Counted from the first letter of the stretch, positions 1 through 8,781 are shown. The stretch is 64,000 bases of DNA from Seohaeicola saemankumensis (GCF_042678485.1 NZ_JBHTKR010000005.1:1-64000), one strand, 5' to 3'. Translations and numbers: made by a program. The notes: generated from the letters alone by a model not told the origin.

Positions 1-2
1 GC

Positions 3-209
3 GCAGCTTTCGGCCCATTCCTCCTCGAAGCCGGCGGCGTAAGGGACGAGCGCGCCAAGGGGTTTGCGCTTGGCATGGGGGCGAGTGCCATCGGGACGGC
101 GCGGGCCTTTCAAATGTCTGACACGGCCGGTGCTTTCGCCAGTGTCGGTATGATCCTGAATGCCATAATGACCATGCTTCTGGTGCCCCTCTTTCTTGCA
201 ACACACTGA
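3..209 (+). pseudogene. LrgB-family membrane protein, C-terminal fragment (cut by window start)
   Basis: The open frame enters from the left edge and stops with TGA at 207-209. The visible 68 residues include FGPFLLEAGGV, ALGMGASAIGTARAF and a final hydrophobic stretch ending LVPLFLATH. This pattern (G-x-A-x-GTARA followed by a last membrane helix) is the C-terminal signature of the LrgB/CidB family, inner-membrane proteins linked to murein hydrolase control or small-molecule export. The gene may be intact to the left of the window; the type reflects only that it is partial here. An IS6 remnant starts 16 bp after the stop, so the downstream context has been rearranged. The family call rests on the motif only. 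Confidence 0.6.
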
Positions 210-225
210 AAAGAGAATGCGTCGG

Positions 226-940
226 GGTGCTGTCCGATCATACTAACTTGAGCGGGACAGGGGGGGCTGGATAGCGTTCATATTAAGAAAACCTGGCTCC
301 GTCCACGGGTTCAAGACATCTTCGGAAATCATCTGCCTAGCTGTGATGTGGTGCGTGGGTTTCCCGCTGTCATAGCTGAATGTCGAGGATTTTCTGCATG
401 AGTGGCGGGATCGAGATAAGCCAAGAGACTGTCGGATTCTTGTGAAACAGGTTTGGCCCGATGTTCGCCGCTGAGATCTGGCGGAACCGGATCAGCCGTA
501 TGCGTGCAAGCTCGGACTGGCAATGGCACTGTCAGGGTTGAGACTGGCTCGAATTCGTCTGGCAGCTCTCAATCTGCATCTGCATGGCCGCAGGCATACG
601 GGCGGCGAAGTGTGGGATTTACTACACTGAAGCAAATCGGCGCTGCCAATCGGCAAGAAACCGGTCGATGGCTGAACCGTCGGGCGGAGCACTGAAACCT
701 TCCGCTCCGACGATGGGAGCGCGTAATACTCCGCTTCCGTCAGATGCGATATTTGCAGAAATTCGCCGCTGTCCATTCCTCGGTTCACAACCACTTTAAT
801 CAGGAACGCCACCTCTATTCACGCGAAAATTTCAAGGTCAACCGCGCCGCCGCCCTGGTCGAGTGGCGCGGTCTCGGCGCGGCATAAGGGGCAGTGTCAC
901 TGTCTAAGCTGAGACTGGTTCGAATTTGTCTGACAACACC
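226..940 (+). mobile_element. Degenerate IS6-family element (copy A), internally rearranged
   Basis: Both ends can be recognised. The left end GGTGCTGTCC starts at 226 and the right end ...CTGACAACACC closes at 940; both resemble the ends of the intact copy at 1229-2046. The plus strand carries broken pieces of the transposase in several frames: the region coding RFGPMFAAEI near 448-480, WQWH near 520, QETGRWLN near 656 and the C-terminal AALVEWRGLGAA near 852-887. It is about 100 bp shorter than the intact copy. A sequence like the element's own C-terminal end lies inside it at about 528-566, so it looks like a product of nested insertion and deletion. There is no direct repeat at the ends (218-225 versus 941-948). 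No functional transposase can be made. Confidence 0.75.
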
Positions 941-986
941 CATCTAACCGTTTGGCTGTCGGTTGCGCCGGGTCTACTTTGCCACC

Positions 987-1228
987 ATGACCGACAATCA
1001 ACTCTCCGAAGCTTTACCTATTCGCTACCGTGTCTCGGGCATGGACTGCGCCAAGGATGCGGCGCAGATAGAACGCGCGGCACAGACCGCCGGAATTGCG
1101 CCAAACGCGGTGAAGGTATCGGCAGCCACTCACATCATGACCCTCAATGTACCTGAGGGGCGGCTCCCGGAAATCGAAAAAGCAGTTGCTGTTACAGGGT
1201 ACGGATTTGACCGCATAGAGGGCGACGA
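987..1228 (+). pseudogene. Heavy-metal P-type ATPase, N-terminal HMA fragment truncated by an IS
   Basis: From ATG 987 the frame reads MTDNQLSEALPIRYRVSGMDC and continues to the left end of the IS6 copy at 1229, which truncates it after about 80 residues. The YRVSGMDCAKDAAQIE stretch is an HMA (heavy-metal-associated) fold as found at the N-terminus of ZntA/CadA-type efflux ATPases. The usual CxxC is reduced to a single Cys, as in some alphaproteobacterial zinc or cadmium ATPases. A TTG at 963 would extend the frame by 8 residues. None of the ATPase core (TGE, DKTGT) is present, so the fragment cannot transport metal. It is probably the relic of a cadA/zntA-like gene removed by IS-mediated deletion. 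Confidence 0.6.
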
Positions 1229-2046
1229 GGTGCTGTCAGACGAATTCGAACCAGTCTCAGCTCGGACAGTGGCACTGCCCCTTATGCCGCGCCGAGACCG
1301 CGCCACTCGGCCAGAGCGGCGGCACGGTTGAGCTTGAAATTTTCGCGTGCGTAGAGGTGGCGTTCCTGATTGAAGTGGTTGTGTACTGATGAATGGACAG
1401 CGGCGAATTTTTGCAAACATCGCATCTGTCGGAAGCGAAGCATCGCACGCTCCCGTCGTCGAAATGGCAGGTGGGAATTCTCCGCCCGATTGTTCAGCCA
1501 GCGCCCTGTTTCCTGTTTCCAGATGTTTCCAACGACTTTCATCGCAGCACCATAGGATCGCAGTTTATCCGTCACCAGCACTTCCGGCTGACCATAGCGC
1601 TTCATTGATTTTCTGAGAAATTTCAATGCCGACTGGCGATCCCGGCGCTTGGTGACGAAGGTTTCCAGAACTTCGCCTTCGTGATCCACGGCCCGCCACA
1701 GATAGTGCGTCTCGCCATTGATCTTCACAAAAACTTCGTCCAGGTGCCATTGCCAGTTCGAGTACGCACGCATTCGGCTGATCCGGTTTCTCCGGATCTC
1801 GGCAGCGAACATCGGACCAAATCTGTTCCACCAGAACCGCACGGTCTCATGGCTGATCTCGATCCCCCGCTCATGCAGAAGATCCTCGACATTGCGCAAC
1901 GACAGCGGGAACCGCACGTACAGCATCACAGCTAGCCGGATAATTTTGGGAGAGGTCTTGAAGTAGCGGAAGGGGCTAGGTTTTGTCATCGAGGAAGGCT
2001 AGCCAACCGCCCTGCCCTGCTCAAGCAGGTTTAATCTGACACTGCC
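1229..2046 (-). mobile_element. Intact IS6-family insertion sequence (copy B)
   Basis: The element is 818 bp. Its left end reads GGTGCTGTCAGACGAA and its right end, on the opposite strand, GGCAGTGTCAGATTAA; these are imperfect terminal inverted repeats sharing TGTCAGA. It holds one transposase gene on the minus strand. The flanks (1221-1228 and 2047-2054) are not direct repeats. On the left it truncates the heavy-metal ATPase fragment; on the right it abuts a piece of another IS6 element. Confidence 0.85.
1282..1989 (-). CDS. IS6-family DDE transposase
   Basis: This is a full-length 235-residue transposase of the IS6/IS26 family, which moves its IS by replicative cointegrate formation. The N-terminal HTH region (residues 10-60) contains LRNVEDLLHERGIEISHETV. 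The DDE domain follows: likely catalytic Asp84 in WHLDEVFVKI, Asp141 in VLVTDKLRSY and Glu170 in NNRAENSH, then the conserved FRRRERAM. It fills the 818-bp element, starting 57 bp from the right end. Reading frame and catalytic residues are intact, so it could be active and could act on the other IS6 ends in this region. Confidence 0.93.
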   Translation of the reverse strand: MTKPSPFRYFKTSPKIIRLAVMLYVRFPLSLRNVEDLLHERGIEISHETVRFWWNRFGPMFAAEIRRNRISRMRAYSNWQWHLDEVFVKINGETHYLWRAVDHEGEVLETFVTKRRDRQSALKFLRKSMKRYGQPEVLVTDKLRSYGAAMKVVGNIWKQETGRWLNNRAENSHLPFRRRERAMLRFRQMRCLQKFAAVHSSVHNHFNQERHLYARENFKLNRAAALAEWRGLGAA

Positions 2047-2232
2047 CTACGCCACGCTCATGGAGCAAGTCTTCGACGTTCCGAAGCGAAAGCGGGAACC
2101 GGATGTACAACATCACCGCCAGTCGGATGACCTCGGGGCTGGTTTTGAAATACCGAAATGGGCTGCGTTTTTTCATCTGGCGAGGCTATGCAACCGTCCT
2201 GTCCGTCTCAAGCTGGTTTTCTTTGACAGCGC
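2047..2232 (-). mobile_element. IS6-family fragment (copy C, N-terminal end only)
   Basis: The segment carries the right end of an IS6 element (GGCGCTGTCAAAGAAAACC on the minus strand, ending at 2232) and the first ~40 codons of its transposase on the minus strand. The rest was lost where copy B now sits. About 50 bp (2052-2100) match the same part of copy D at 10267-10317 with one visible mismatch, while differing more from copies B and E. C and D therefore look like the same IS species. Confidence 0.8.
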
Positions 2233-2289
2233 CTCTCGATAGCATTGAGACCTTGCCCGCCCCTCCCTGTTTGTCTGATATTTTTCTGG

Positions 2290-2303
2290 TTGATCTCGAT
2301 CAA
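2290..2303. promoter_or_regulatory. Perfect FNR/FnrL-type box
   Basis: TTGAT-CTCG-ATCAA is an exact match to the FNR/Anr/FnrL consensus TTGAT-N4-ATCAA. It lies 57 bp past the end of the IS6 fragment and 69 bp before the ATG of the CPBP protease gene, a plausible place for oxygen-responsive control. It could also be left over from a gene lost in the IS rearrangement. Confidence 0.5.
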
Positions 2304-2372
2304 CGAAGACGCGGGCGACTTAAGCGATGCTGCGGCGAATTCCGAAAACAACTGTTGTTAGAGGCTTCGTTC

Positions 2373-3224
2373 ATGTCTTCCACTGCGATGAGAACGCAGA
2401 CGAGCCTCCCGTCCTACGCGCTCCTGTTCTTCGCCTTGCTCACGTTCGGCATCACGTGGTGCGTGATCGGCGGCTATATCTACTTCCCGGAACAGGCAAC
2501 CGCGACCTTCGGCGAGATCAGCGGCGGCCACCCCCTCTACTTCCTAGCCACCTGGGCGCCCGGCATTGCGGGCTTCCTTCTGGTGCTGGCGTTCGGCGGG
2601 GTGCGGGGCCTGCGCGCCTTCTTGTCGCGCCTTCTCTACTGGCGCTGCGCCCCAGTCTGGTGGGCCTTCATCCTAATCGGCATCCCCGCCGTCTTCATGA
2701 TCGGATCGCTGATAAAGAGCGGGCCGCTCCTTGCCCCGATTCTCCCGGAAGGCGTGGACGCCATGGTCGCGCTCATGGTCATGATGCTCTTTCTGGGTCC
2801 GATGGAGGAATTCGGCTGGCGGGGCGTCGCCCAGCCGCTCCTGCAGCGTCACATAGCCCCCTTCTGGGCAGGAGCCATAATCGGAGCGGCCTGGGGATTC
2901 TGGCATCTGCCCGCCTTCTATCTGGCTGGTGTCGTGTACGAGAACTGGTCCTTCCTGCCCTTCTTCATCGGCAACGTTACGCTTGCGATCCTCGTGACGC
3001 CGATCTTCAACGCGTCGCGCGGCAGCCTGCTTCTGCCGATGCTGTTCCACTGGCAACTGATCAACCCGTTCTGGCCCGATGCCCAGCCTTACGACACCTG
3101 GATCCTCGTGGTGGTGGCCGTGGTCGTGGTCTGGCTGACCCGCAAGACGATGTTCAGCCGCAACGGCACAGTGACCGAGGTCATCCTGCCCGCACGGGAC
3201 GCCGCGCCGCAACTGGCGGAGTAG
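2373..3224 (+). CDS. CPBP-family intramembrane metalloprotease
   Basis: This 283-residue protein has about eight hydrophobic segments and the CPBP (CAAX protease and bacteriocin-processing, Abi/Rce1-like) motifs: EEFGWRG (Glu145, Glu146, Arg150), FWHLP (His178) and FHWQ (His226). Such enzymes cleave peptides in the membrane; many bacterial members have no known substrate. The open frame reaches back into IS DNA, so I chose ATG 2373, which follows a weak GAGG-like site; ATG 2388 is also possible. It is the first gene of a plus-strand run that continues after 4 bp with a serine hydrolase. An FNR-type box lies upstream. Confidence 0.85.
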   Translation: MSSTAMRTQTSLPSYALLFFALLTFGITWCVIGGYIYFPEQATATFGEISGGHPLYFLATWAPGIAGFLLVLAFGGVRGLRAFLSRLLYWRCAPVWWAFILIGIPAVFMIGSLIKSGPLLAPILPEGVDAMVALMVMMLFLGPMEEFGWRGVAQPLLQRHIAPFWAGAIIGAAWGFWHLPAFYLAGVVYENWSFLPFFIGNVTLAILVTPIFNASRGSLLLPMLFHWQLINPFWPDAQPYDTWILVVVAVVVVWLTRKTMFSRNGTVTEVILPARDAAPQLAE

Positions 3225-3228
3225 GCAG

Positions 3229-4383
3229 ATGCGACGGGGCCTTCTTATCGCCTTCTCGCTGGCTCTGGGCGGCCTCGCCGCGCCCGTGGCGGCGCAGGAC
3301 GGTCGGCTGGCCGCGACGCTGGACGAGTTCCTGGAGCGCTATGGCTTTCCGGGCGCCACAGCGGCGATCGCCCTGCCGGACGGCACGGTGATGGCGGCGG
3401 CCACCGGCCTCGCCGATGTGGAGATAGGGCGCGCCATGACGCCAGAGACGCCCATGCTGGCTGCGAGCATCGGCAAGAGCTTTGTCGCGGCGACGGTGCT
3501 GGCGCTGGAAAGCGAAGGGCGTCTGTCGCGGGCCGATCTGCTGTTGGCCCATCTCGGGGACCGCCCATGGTTTGACGCGCTGCCCAATGCGGGCACCATA
3601 ACCATCGATCACCTCCTGCAACACACATCTGGGCTGCCGGACCATGTGCATCTGCCCGAGTTCCAGGCAGAGTGGACCCGGTTGACGACGGACGAACGGG
3701 ACTTCGACCCCGAGCGGCTCATAGACTTCGTGACCGGCGAGGCGCCGCTGTTCGAGGCCGGCCACGCCTGGGCCTACAGCGATACGGGCTATGTCCTGCT
3801 GGGACTCGTGATCGAGCAGGTAACCGGACAGGCGTGGCACGAGGCCGTCCGCACCCGTCTGTTGGATCCGCTCGACCTCGGCGGCACGGTCCCGTCGAAC
3901 CGCCCCGACCTACCGGGGCTCGCGGTGGGCTATATCGCGCCCGACAATCCGTTCGGCCTGCCCGCGCGCACCGCCGATGCCGAGCGGCGGCTTCTGTGGA
4001 ACCCAGCGGTGGAGGCGGCGGGCGGCGGCTTTGCCTCGACCTCCGCCGATCTGGTGCGTTGGGGACATCTCTTGTTCGGCGGCGAGGCGCTGGAGGGCCC
4101 CTATCTGGACCGGCTGCTCGACGGCGTGCCTGTGGCCCCCGACGCACCCGGCATCCTCTACGGCGCGGGCGTCGCGATCTACGCCGATACGCCGCGCGGG
4201 CCGGTCTGGGGCCATGGCGGCTGGATCCCCGCCTATGTCTCAAGCCTACGCCACTATCCTGATCACGGCGTCACCGTCGCCTTCCAGATCAACACCGATG
4301 TCGGCATCGCGAACGATGAGAGCGATCTTGTCCCGGCGCTCGAGGCGGCGCTAGCAGACCTTGCGATCGAGGCCGTCCGGTGA
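3229..4383 (+). CDS. Exported beta-lactamase-fold serine hydrolase
   Basis: The 384-residue protein begins with a signal peptide (LLIAFSLALGGLAAPVAAQ, cut near residue 22). It belongs to the class C beta-lactamase / D-Ala-D-Ala peptidase / EstB superfamily (Pfam Beta-lactamase). Active-site elements are S80-I-G-K83, Y183-S-D in WAYSDTGY, and HGG at 329-331. YSD is more usual in esterases and peptidases than in true AmpC enzymes (YAN), so antibiotic hydrolysis should not be assumed. It lies 4 bp after the CPBP gene and overlaps the next gene by a GTGA junction, so it is cotranscribed. A second, distant paralogue is at 6369-7784. Confidence 0.85.
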   Translation: MRRGLLIAFSLALGGLAAPVAAQDGRLAATLDEFLERYGFPGATAAIALPDGTVMAAATGLADVEIGRAMTPETPMLAASIGKSFVAATVLALESEGRLSRADLLLAHLGDRPWFDALPNAGTITIDHLLQHTSGLPDHVHLPEFQAEWTRLTTDERDFDPERLIDFVTGEAPLFEAGHAWAYSDTGYVLLGLVIEQVTGQAWHEAVRTRLLDPLDLGGTVPSNRPDLPGLAVGYIAPDNPFGLPARTADAERRLLWNPAVEAAGGGFASTSADLVRWGHLLFGGEALEGPYLDRLLDGVPVAPDAPGILYGAGVAIYADTPRGPVWGHGGWIPAYVSSLRHYPDHGVTVAFQINTDVGIANDESDLVPALEAALADLAIEAVR

Positions 4384-5342
4384 TCGCGCGGCGCGCCCTG
4401 CTGACCGGCCTCGCGGGCATCGCGCTCGCAGGCGGAGCATGGAGCGCCGGCGCCTATCGCGGCACGATGGCTGGGGCAGAGGCCCGTATCGCGCGGCGCA
4501 GCAGCGTGATCGAGACCCGCGCCGGGGCGCTGGAATACGCTGTCGCGGGCCACGGGCCGCCGCTGATGATGATCCACGGCACCGGCGGCGGGTTCGACCA
4601 GGGCCTTCTCTTTGCCCATGGCCTGCTCGAGGCCGGCTTCCGGATTGTCGCGCCGTCGCGCTTCGGATACCTTGGAAGCGGTTTTCCCGACGACGCCTCC
4701 CCGGCGCGCCAGGCGGATGTGCTGGTCGACTTGCTGGACCATCTCGGGCTCCAACGGATCGCCGTGGCGGGCGGGTCGGCAGGGGCGCTGACAGCGGCGG
4801 AATTCGCGCGGCGCCACCCTGATCGATGCGCGCATCTCATCCTCATCGTGCCGGCGGCGAACCTCATGGGGCGCGACCCGGTGGCATTCACCGCCCTGCA
4901 GCGCGTGGCGGTGGAGCGCGTCCTGACCTCGGATCCCTTGTTTTGGGGCTTCGCAACACTTGCCCCCCAAATGCTGCTGCGCACGCTCCTCGCGACAGAC
5001 CCAGCCCTGCTCGATCGGGTTTCGCCGGAAGAACGGCGGCGGGCCGACCTGATCCGCGAGGGCTTGATGCCGATCAGCCGCAAGGTCGAAGGTTTGCGGA
5101 ACGACGGCTTTTGGGCGGGAACACCCACGCAGACAGCCTTCGAGACCATCACCCGGCCGACCTTGATACTGTCCTGCGAAGACGATCTATTCGGCACCGC
5201 CGATACGGCGCGTCAGCTGGCCGGTCGCATCCCCGATGCGCGGCTGGTCGTCTATCCCGATGGAGGTCACATCTGGCTCGGCCACGATGCCGATCTGACC
5301 CGGGAAATCGGCACATTCATTATCGCGGCAACGCGCCCCTGA
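4380..5342 (+). CDS. Alpha/beta hydrolase
   Basis: This 320-residue protein starts at GTG 4380, overlapping the previous stop by 4 nt. The N-terminus (ARRALLTGLAGIALAGGAW) looks like a signal or anchor, so the enzyme is probably exported or membrane-attached. The fold is clear: oxyanion HGTGG at 66-70, nucleophile elbow GGSAG with Ser133, acidic Asp268/Asp269 in CEDDLFGT, and His297 in DGGHIWLGH. The substrate is unknown. It sits between two beta-lactamase-fold hydrolases and an oxidoreductase in a tightly packed operon, which suggests joint breakdown or modification of an ester or amide. Confidence 0.85.
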   Translation: MIARRALLTGLAGIALAGGAWSAGAYRGTMAGAEARIARRSSVIETRAGALEYAVAGHGPPLMMIHGTGGGFDQGLLFAHGLLEAGFRIVAPSRFGYLGSGFPDDASPARQADVLVDLLDHLGLQRIAVAGGSAGALTAAEFARRHPDRCAHLILIVPAANLMGRDPVAFTALQRVAVERVLTSDPLFWGFATLAPQMLLRTLLATDPALLDRVSPEERRRADLIREGLMPISRKVEGLRNDGFWAGTPTQTAFETITRPTLILSCEDDLFGTADTARQLAGRIPDARLVVYPDGGHIWLGHDADLTREIGTFIIAATRP

Positions 5343-5361
5343 CCCTTTGAGGAGAAGCCCA

Positions 5362-6372
5362 ATGCCCTACACCCGCGTCACACTGAAGGCCTTCGGCGGC
5401 CCTGAAAACCTCGAACTTGAAACCGTCGGAGACCTGTCCGAGCCCCGCGAAGGCGAGGTGCGGGTCCGCGTTTTGGTGACCAGCGCGGCCTTCACCGACG
5501 TGATGATCCGCAAGGGAATGTATCCGGACGTGAAGGACAAGCCGCCCTTCACTCCTGGCTATGACATGGTGGGGATCGTCGAGGCGACGGGCCCCGATGT
5601 CGTTCGGTTCAAGCCCGGCGACCGCGTGGCGGACCTGACCACCATCGGTGCCTACGCCGAATACATCTGCCTGCCCGAGGACCGGCTGACGCGCGTGCCC
5701 GACGGTGTGTCAGAGGTGGACGCGCTCGGCATGATCCTGTCGGCCGTCACGCCCTTCCAGATGCTGACCAGGGTCGCGAAGATGACGGCAGGCCAGACCA
5801 TGCTGATCCACGGCGCGGGCGGCGCGGTGGGCACGGCCATGCTGCAACTGGCGCGCGACTCCGGGATCACGGCCTTTGGCACTGATGTTGCGGCCAAACA
5901 CGGCCTGATCCACAGCCTCGGCGCCACGCCAATCGACGCCGATGCACCCGAAGCGGCCCTGATCGAGGCTACAGGCGGCGGGGTCGATGCCGTCTTCGAC
6001 CCACTGGGAGGCGAAAGCCTGGCGCGCTCGCTGCACGCGTTGAAGCCGGGAGGCATGCTGGTGGCCTTCGGTTTCCAGAACGAGGTGCTGGGCCGGGGCG
6101 GCTCGATCCCGATGGATTTCGTGAAGCTGAAGCTATGGGACTGGCTACCAAACGGCCATGTGACCGCATTCTACTCGATCGGAGCGATGCGGCGAAAGCA
6201 CCCCGACTGGTTCCGCGAGGATCTCGCCACCCTCTTCGGGATGTTGGCCGAGGGTCGCTTCGATCCGGTCGTGGCGGAGGTTCTGCCGCTGGCGCAGGTG
6301 CGCGATGCACACCAGCGGGTCGAGGCGGGCACTGTCGCCGGAAAGCTGGTGCTGAGGGTTTCGAACCCGTGA
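5362..6372 (+). CDS. NADPH-dependent medium-chain reductase (quinone oxidoreductase-like)
   Basis: The 336-residue protein has the N-terminal GroES-like domain and a Rossmann domain with GAGGAVGTAMLQLA starting at residue 151. It lacks the catalytic Cys/His zinc ligands, as in the zeta-crystallin/Qor group of medium-chain dehydrogenases/reductases, which reduce quinones or enones with NADPH. I chose ATG 5362 because TTTGAGGAGAAG lies just upstream; an in-frame codon at 5347 has no such site. It follows the alpha/beta hydrolase by 19 bp, and its stop overlaps the GTG of the next gene. Confidence 0.85.
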   Translation: MPYTRVTLKAFGGPENLELETVGDLSEPREGEVRVRVLVTSAAFTDVMIRKGMYPDVKDKPPFTPGYDMVGIVEATGPDVVRFKPGDRVADLTTIGAYAEYICLPEDRLTRVPDGVSEVDALGMILSAVTPFQMLTRVAKMTAGQTMLIHGAGGAVGTAMLQLARDSGITAFGTDVAAKHGLIHSLGATPIDADAPEAALIEATGGGVDAVFDPLGGESLARSLHALKPGGMLVAFGFQNEVLGRGGSIPMDFVKLKLWDWLPNGHVTAFYSIGAMRRKHPDWFREDLATLFGMLAEGRFDPVVAEVLPLAQVRDAHQRVEAGTVAGKLVLRVSNP

Positions 6373-7784
6373 GACGCCGCGACGGAGCTTTGGTGCACGG
6401 GTTCGGCCGCGCCATAATAGCCGTGATGTCTGTCCTCTTGCCCGGCGGGATCCCGGCAAAGGCCGATGCCCCGGCGCCAGCACACCTGCTGGAAGCGACG
6501 ATTCCGGTCCGCATGGCTGCGGACGACGTGGTCGGCGCGGTTGTCATGCTGATCGAAGACCGCGCGCTGGTCTGGACAGGCACCTTCGGCATGGCAGACC
6601 CGGCAACCGGTCGGCCGATGGGCCCCGACGCCTTGTTTCGGGTGGAGTCGATCTCCAAGCCCGTCACCGCTTGGGGTGCTATGCGGCTGGCCGAGACCGG
6701 GCGGCTTGATCTCGACGCACCTATCGGCGATTGCCTGAAGCGTTGGCATCTGCCGGACGGCGCGGCACGAATTACCCCGCGCGATCTTCTGAGCCACAGC
6801 GCCGGCATCGGCCTCGGCGACTATGCCGCCCGCTACACGCCCGACGCGCCGAGACCCGACCTGCCAGACCACATCGCCCAGGACTTCAAGATGATCGCCC
6901 CGCCCGGCACCCGGTTTGGCTATTCCGATACCGGCTATTCCCTTCTGGAACTGGCGATCGAGGATTGCACGGGCGAGGATTTCGGCAGGTTCATGGCGCG
7001 CGAGGTGCTTGGGCCGCTCGGCATGGCGGGCACGCGCTTCGACTGGACAGGCGCCGAAATGCCCGTGGGCCACGACCTGCGCGGGAGACCCGTCGCGCCT
7101 TACGTCTATCCGGCCCGCGCCTCAGGCGGGCTGCAGGCCACCGCCGCCGACATCGCGCGTTTTGCCGTCGCCGGGATGGCGGGCGCAGAGCAACAGGTGC
7201 TCTCGCCCGAAGCCGTGGCCAGCCTGCACCGGCCCGCCGTCCGTGCAGGTGGCCTTTTCGGCTTCGCCGCCGAGGGCTACGGGCTAGGGCATTTCACCGA
7301 GACGCTCTCGGACGGCCGCGCTGCAGTCTGGCATGGTGGCCAGGGCTATGGCTGGATGAGTCACATGCACCTCGTGCCGGAGACGGGCAACGGCATCGTG
7401 ATCCTGTCGAACAGCCAGCGCGCCTGGCCGCTCTTTGCCGCCATCCTGCGGGACTGGTCGGAGAGCCTTGGCGTCGCACCGGTCGGCATGGCCCGCGTTC
7501 TCTGGGCCGAACGGGCTGCGCATGTCGGTATCGCCCTCGGCCTCTTCTTCGCGGCGCTCTCCCTCCGGACCGCGCTGCGTGGCGGACAGCGCCCACTCGT
7601 CGCCCGGACCATGGCAGGCGCGATCGGCGCGGCGCTAATCCTCTGGCCGCTCTGGGCCGCGGCACAGGAGTACCTGTTCCTGTTCTCGATCCTGCCAGGC
7701 ATCTGGCCGTGGCTTGGGGCTACCTCAGGGCTGGTAGGTCTCAGCCTTGCTGCGGTCGCACTCGGCCCTAGGCGCTCGCGGTGA
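6369..7784 (+). CDS. Serine hydrolase with C-terminal membrane domain
   Basis: The 471-residue protein starts at GTG 6369, overlapping the previous stop as GTGA. It has an N-terminal signal or anchor (residues 13-30) and then a beta-lactamase-fold domain with S94-I-S-K97, Y185-S-D in FGYSDTGYS, and HGG at 322-324. Residues ~370-465 add about three membrane helices. This layout (periplasmic hydrolase plus membrane tail) occurs in FmtA/PbpE-like and other uncharacterised serine hydrolases. The substrate is unknown. It ends the plus-strand operon and converges on the M23 peptidase gene. Confidence 0.85.
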   Translation: MRRRDGALVHGFGRAIIAVMSVLLPGGIPAKADAPAPAHLLEATIPVRMAADDVVGAVVMLIEDRALVWTGTFGMADPATGRPMGPDALFRVESISKPVTAWGAMRLAETGRLDLDAPIGDCLKRWHLPDGAARITPRDLLSHSAGIGLGDYAARYTPDAPRPDLPDHIAQDFKMIAPPGTRFGYSDTGYSLLELAIEDCTGEDFGRFMAREVLGPLGMAGTRFDWTGAEMPVGHDLRGRPVAPYVYPARASGGLQATAADIARFAVAGMAGAEQQVLSPEAVASLHRPAVRAGGLFGFAAEGYGLGHFTETLSDGRAAVWHGGQGYGWMSHMHLVPETGNGIVILSNSQRAWPLFAAILRDWSESLGVAPVGMARVLWAERAAHVGIALGLFFAALSLRTALRGGQRPLVARTMAGAIGAALILWPLWAAAQEYLFLFSILPGIWPWLGATSGLVGLSLAAVALGPRRSR

Positions 7785-7815
7785 ACGGGCATCCGAACCA
7801 GCCGCATAGCGGACT

Positions 7816-8781
7816 TCACCCGCCCGAGGCTCCGGTCAACCGGTCGCCCCGCACGAGGTAGCGTCCATCGATGCGCAGTGCCAGCGGTTCGCCCGAGATC
7901 GGTGGGGCGCCCTCTGCCGCCGAGTGTTGAGCGTGGATGTGCAGATGCGGCTCTGTCGATGCGCCGGAATTGCCGACCTCGCCCAGCCGATCGCCTACCC
8001 CCACAAGGTCGCCAGGCACGACATGCAGACTGCCCTGCCGCATGTGGGCCAGCACGATCTCGACCGCGCCGCAGCGCAGGATGACGTGATTGCCCAGTCG
8101 GTTGACCAGATCCTGCTGCGGCACCTCGAAATCGAGCATACTACCCTCGGCCGCGACCACCTCTCCGTCGCAAGGCGCGCGCAGTTCGGTGCCGAAGATT
8201 GCGTAGGCCGCCGGATCGGCGGGCCGCCAGCCGTTCGCGCGAAAACCCCATGGCCCCAGCCCGAAGAAATCCACCGCATGGGATTGCCCGCGCCAGGGCC
8301 GGAACCGTTCCACGCTGTCGTCCAGTGTTGATAGATGCACGTTCACCAGCCTGTTCGATCCACCATTGCCGACCAGATACCAGCCCGGCCCGAAGGGGTT
8401 GGCAATATCGACGATCTCCACGGGGGGCAGGCGGCTTCCTGCAAGGGCCTTGACACCATACCATCCCCCAAGGCCAAGCAAGAGGATCGAAAGCGCCAGC
8501 GCGAGCCATCCCAATACCGCCTCGGGCAGGAGCGGCGTCCCGGTGAAGCGCTTCCTGTAAAGAGAAGCGAGAGCCGCCAGCAACCAGAGCCCACCGTAAA
8601 CCCAGGGAAGCCACCACCCCGTCACCGCCCATTGCGCAACCCGCGCCAGTGCGAAGAGAAACACCCCTGTGCCCGCTGCCTGCACCGTGAAACCGGTCAG
8701 GCTGCCCGCAGGCAGGAAGGCCAGCCAGGCGATCAGCGCGAGCGGTAGCGCTATTTGCAAGGCGAGGATCGTGAGTGTCAT
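7816..8781 (-). CDS. Membrane-anchored M23 (LytM-type) metallopeptidase
   Basis: The 321-residue protein begins with about four hydrophobic helices (residues 1-115). A periplasmic-type domain follows with the M23 zinc site: His168 and Asp171 in SHAVD, His246 in LAHM and His281 in EPHLHIH. M23 enzymes cleave peptidoglycan cross-links or act as amidase activators. All expected metal residues are visible, so it is probably active. It overlaps the upstream DUF6544 gene by 4 nt (ATGA) and is therefore translated with it. A hydrophobic N-terminus instead of a signal peptide is less usual for this family. Confidence 0.85.
   Translation of the reverse strand: MTLTILALQIALPLALIAWLAFLPAGSLTGFTVQAAGTGVFLFALARVAQWAVTGWWLPWVYGGLWLLAALASLYRKRFTGTPLLPEAVLGWLALALSILLLGLGGWYGVKALAGSRLPPVEIVDIANPFGPGWYLVGNGGSNRLVNVHLSTLDDSVERFRPWRGQSHAVDFFGLGPWGFRANGWRPADPAAYAIFGTELRAPCDGEVVAAEGSMLDFEVPQQDLVNRLGNHVILRCGAVEIVLAHMRQGSLHVVPGDLVGVGDRLGEVGNSGASTEPHLHIHAQHSAAEGAPPISGEPLALRIDGRYLVRGDRLTGASGG

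Noticed and set aside
2103..2372. Longer start for the CPBP protease reaching into IS6 DNA
   Set aside because: The extension is translated from IS sequence on the wrong strand and has no family similarity.
3229..4383. Calling the serine hydrolase a class C beta-lactamase resistance gene
   Set aside because: The YSD motif and general divergence do not support AmpC; many esterases and peptidases share the fold.
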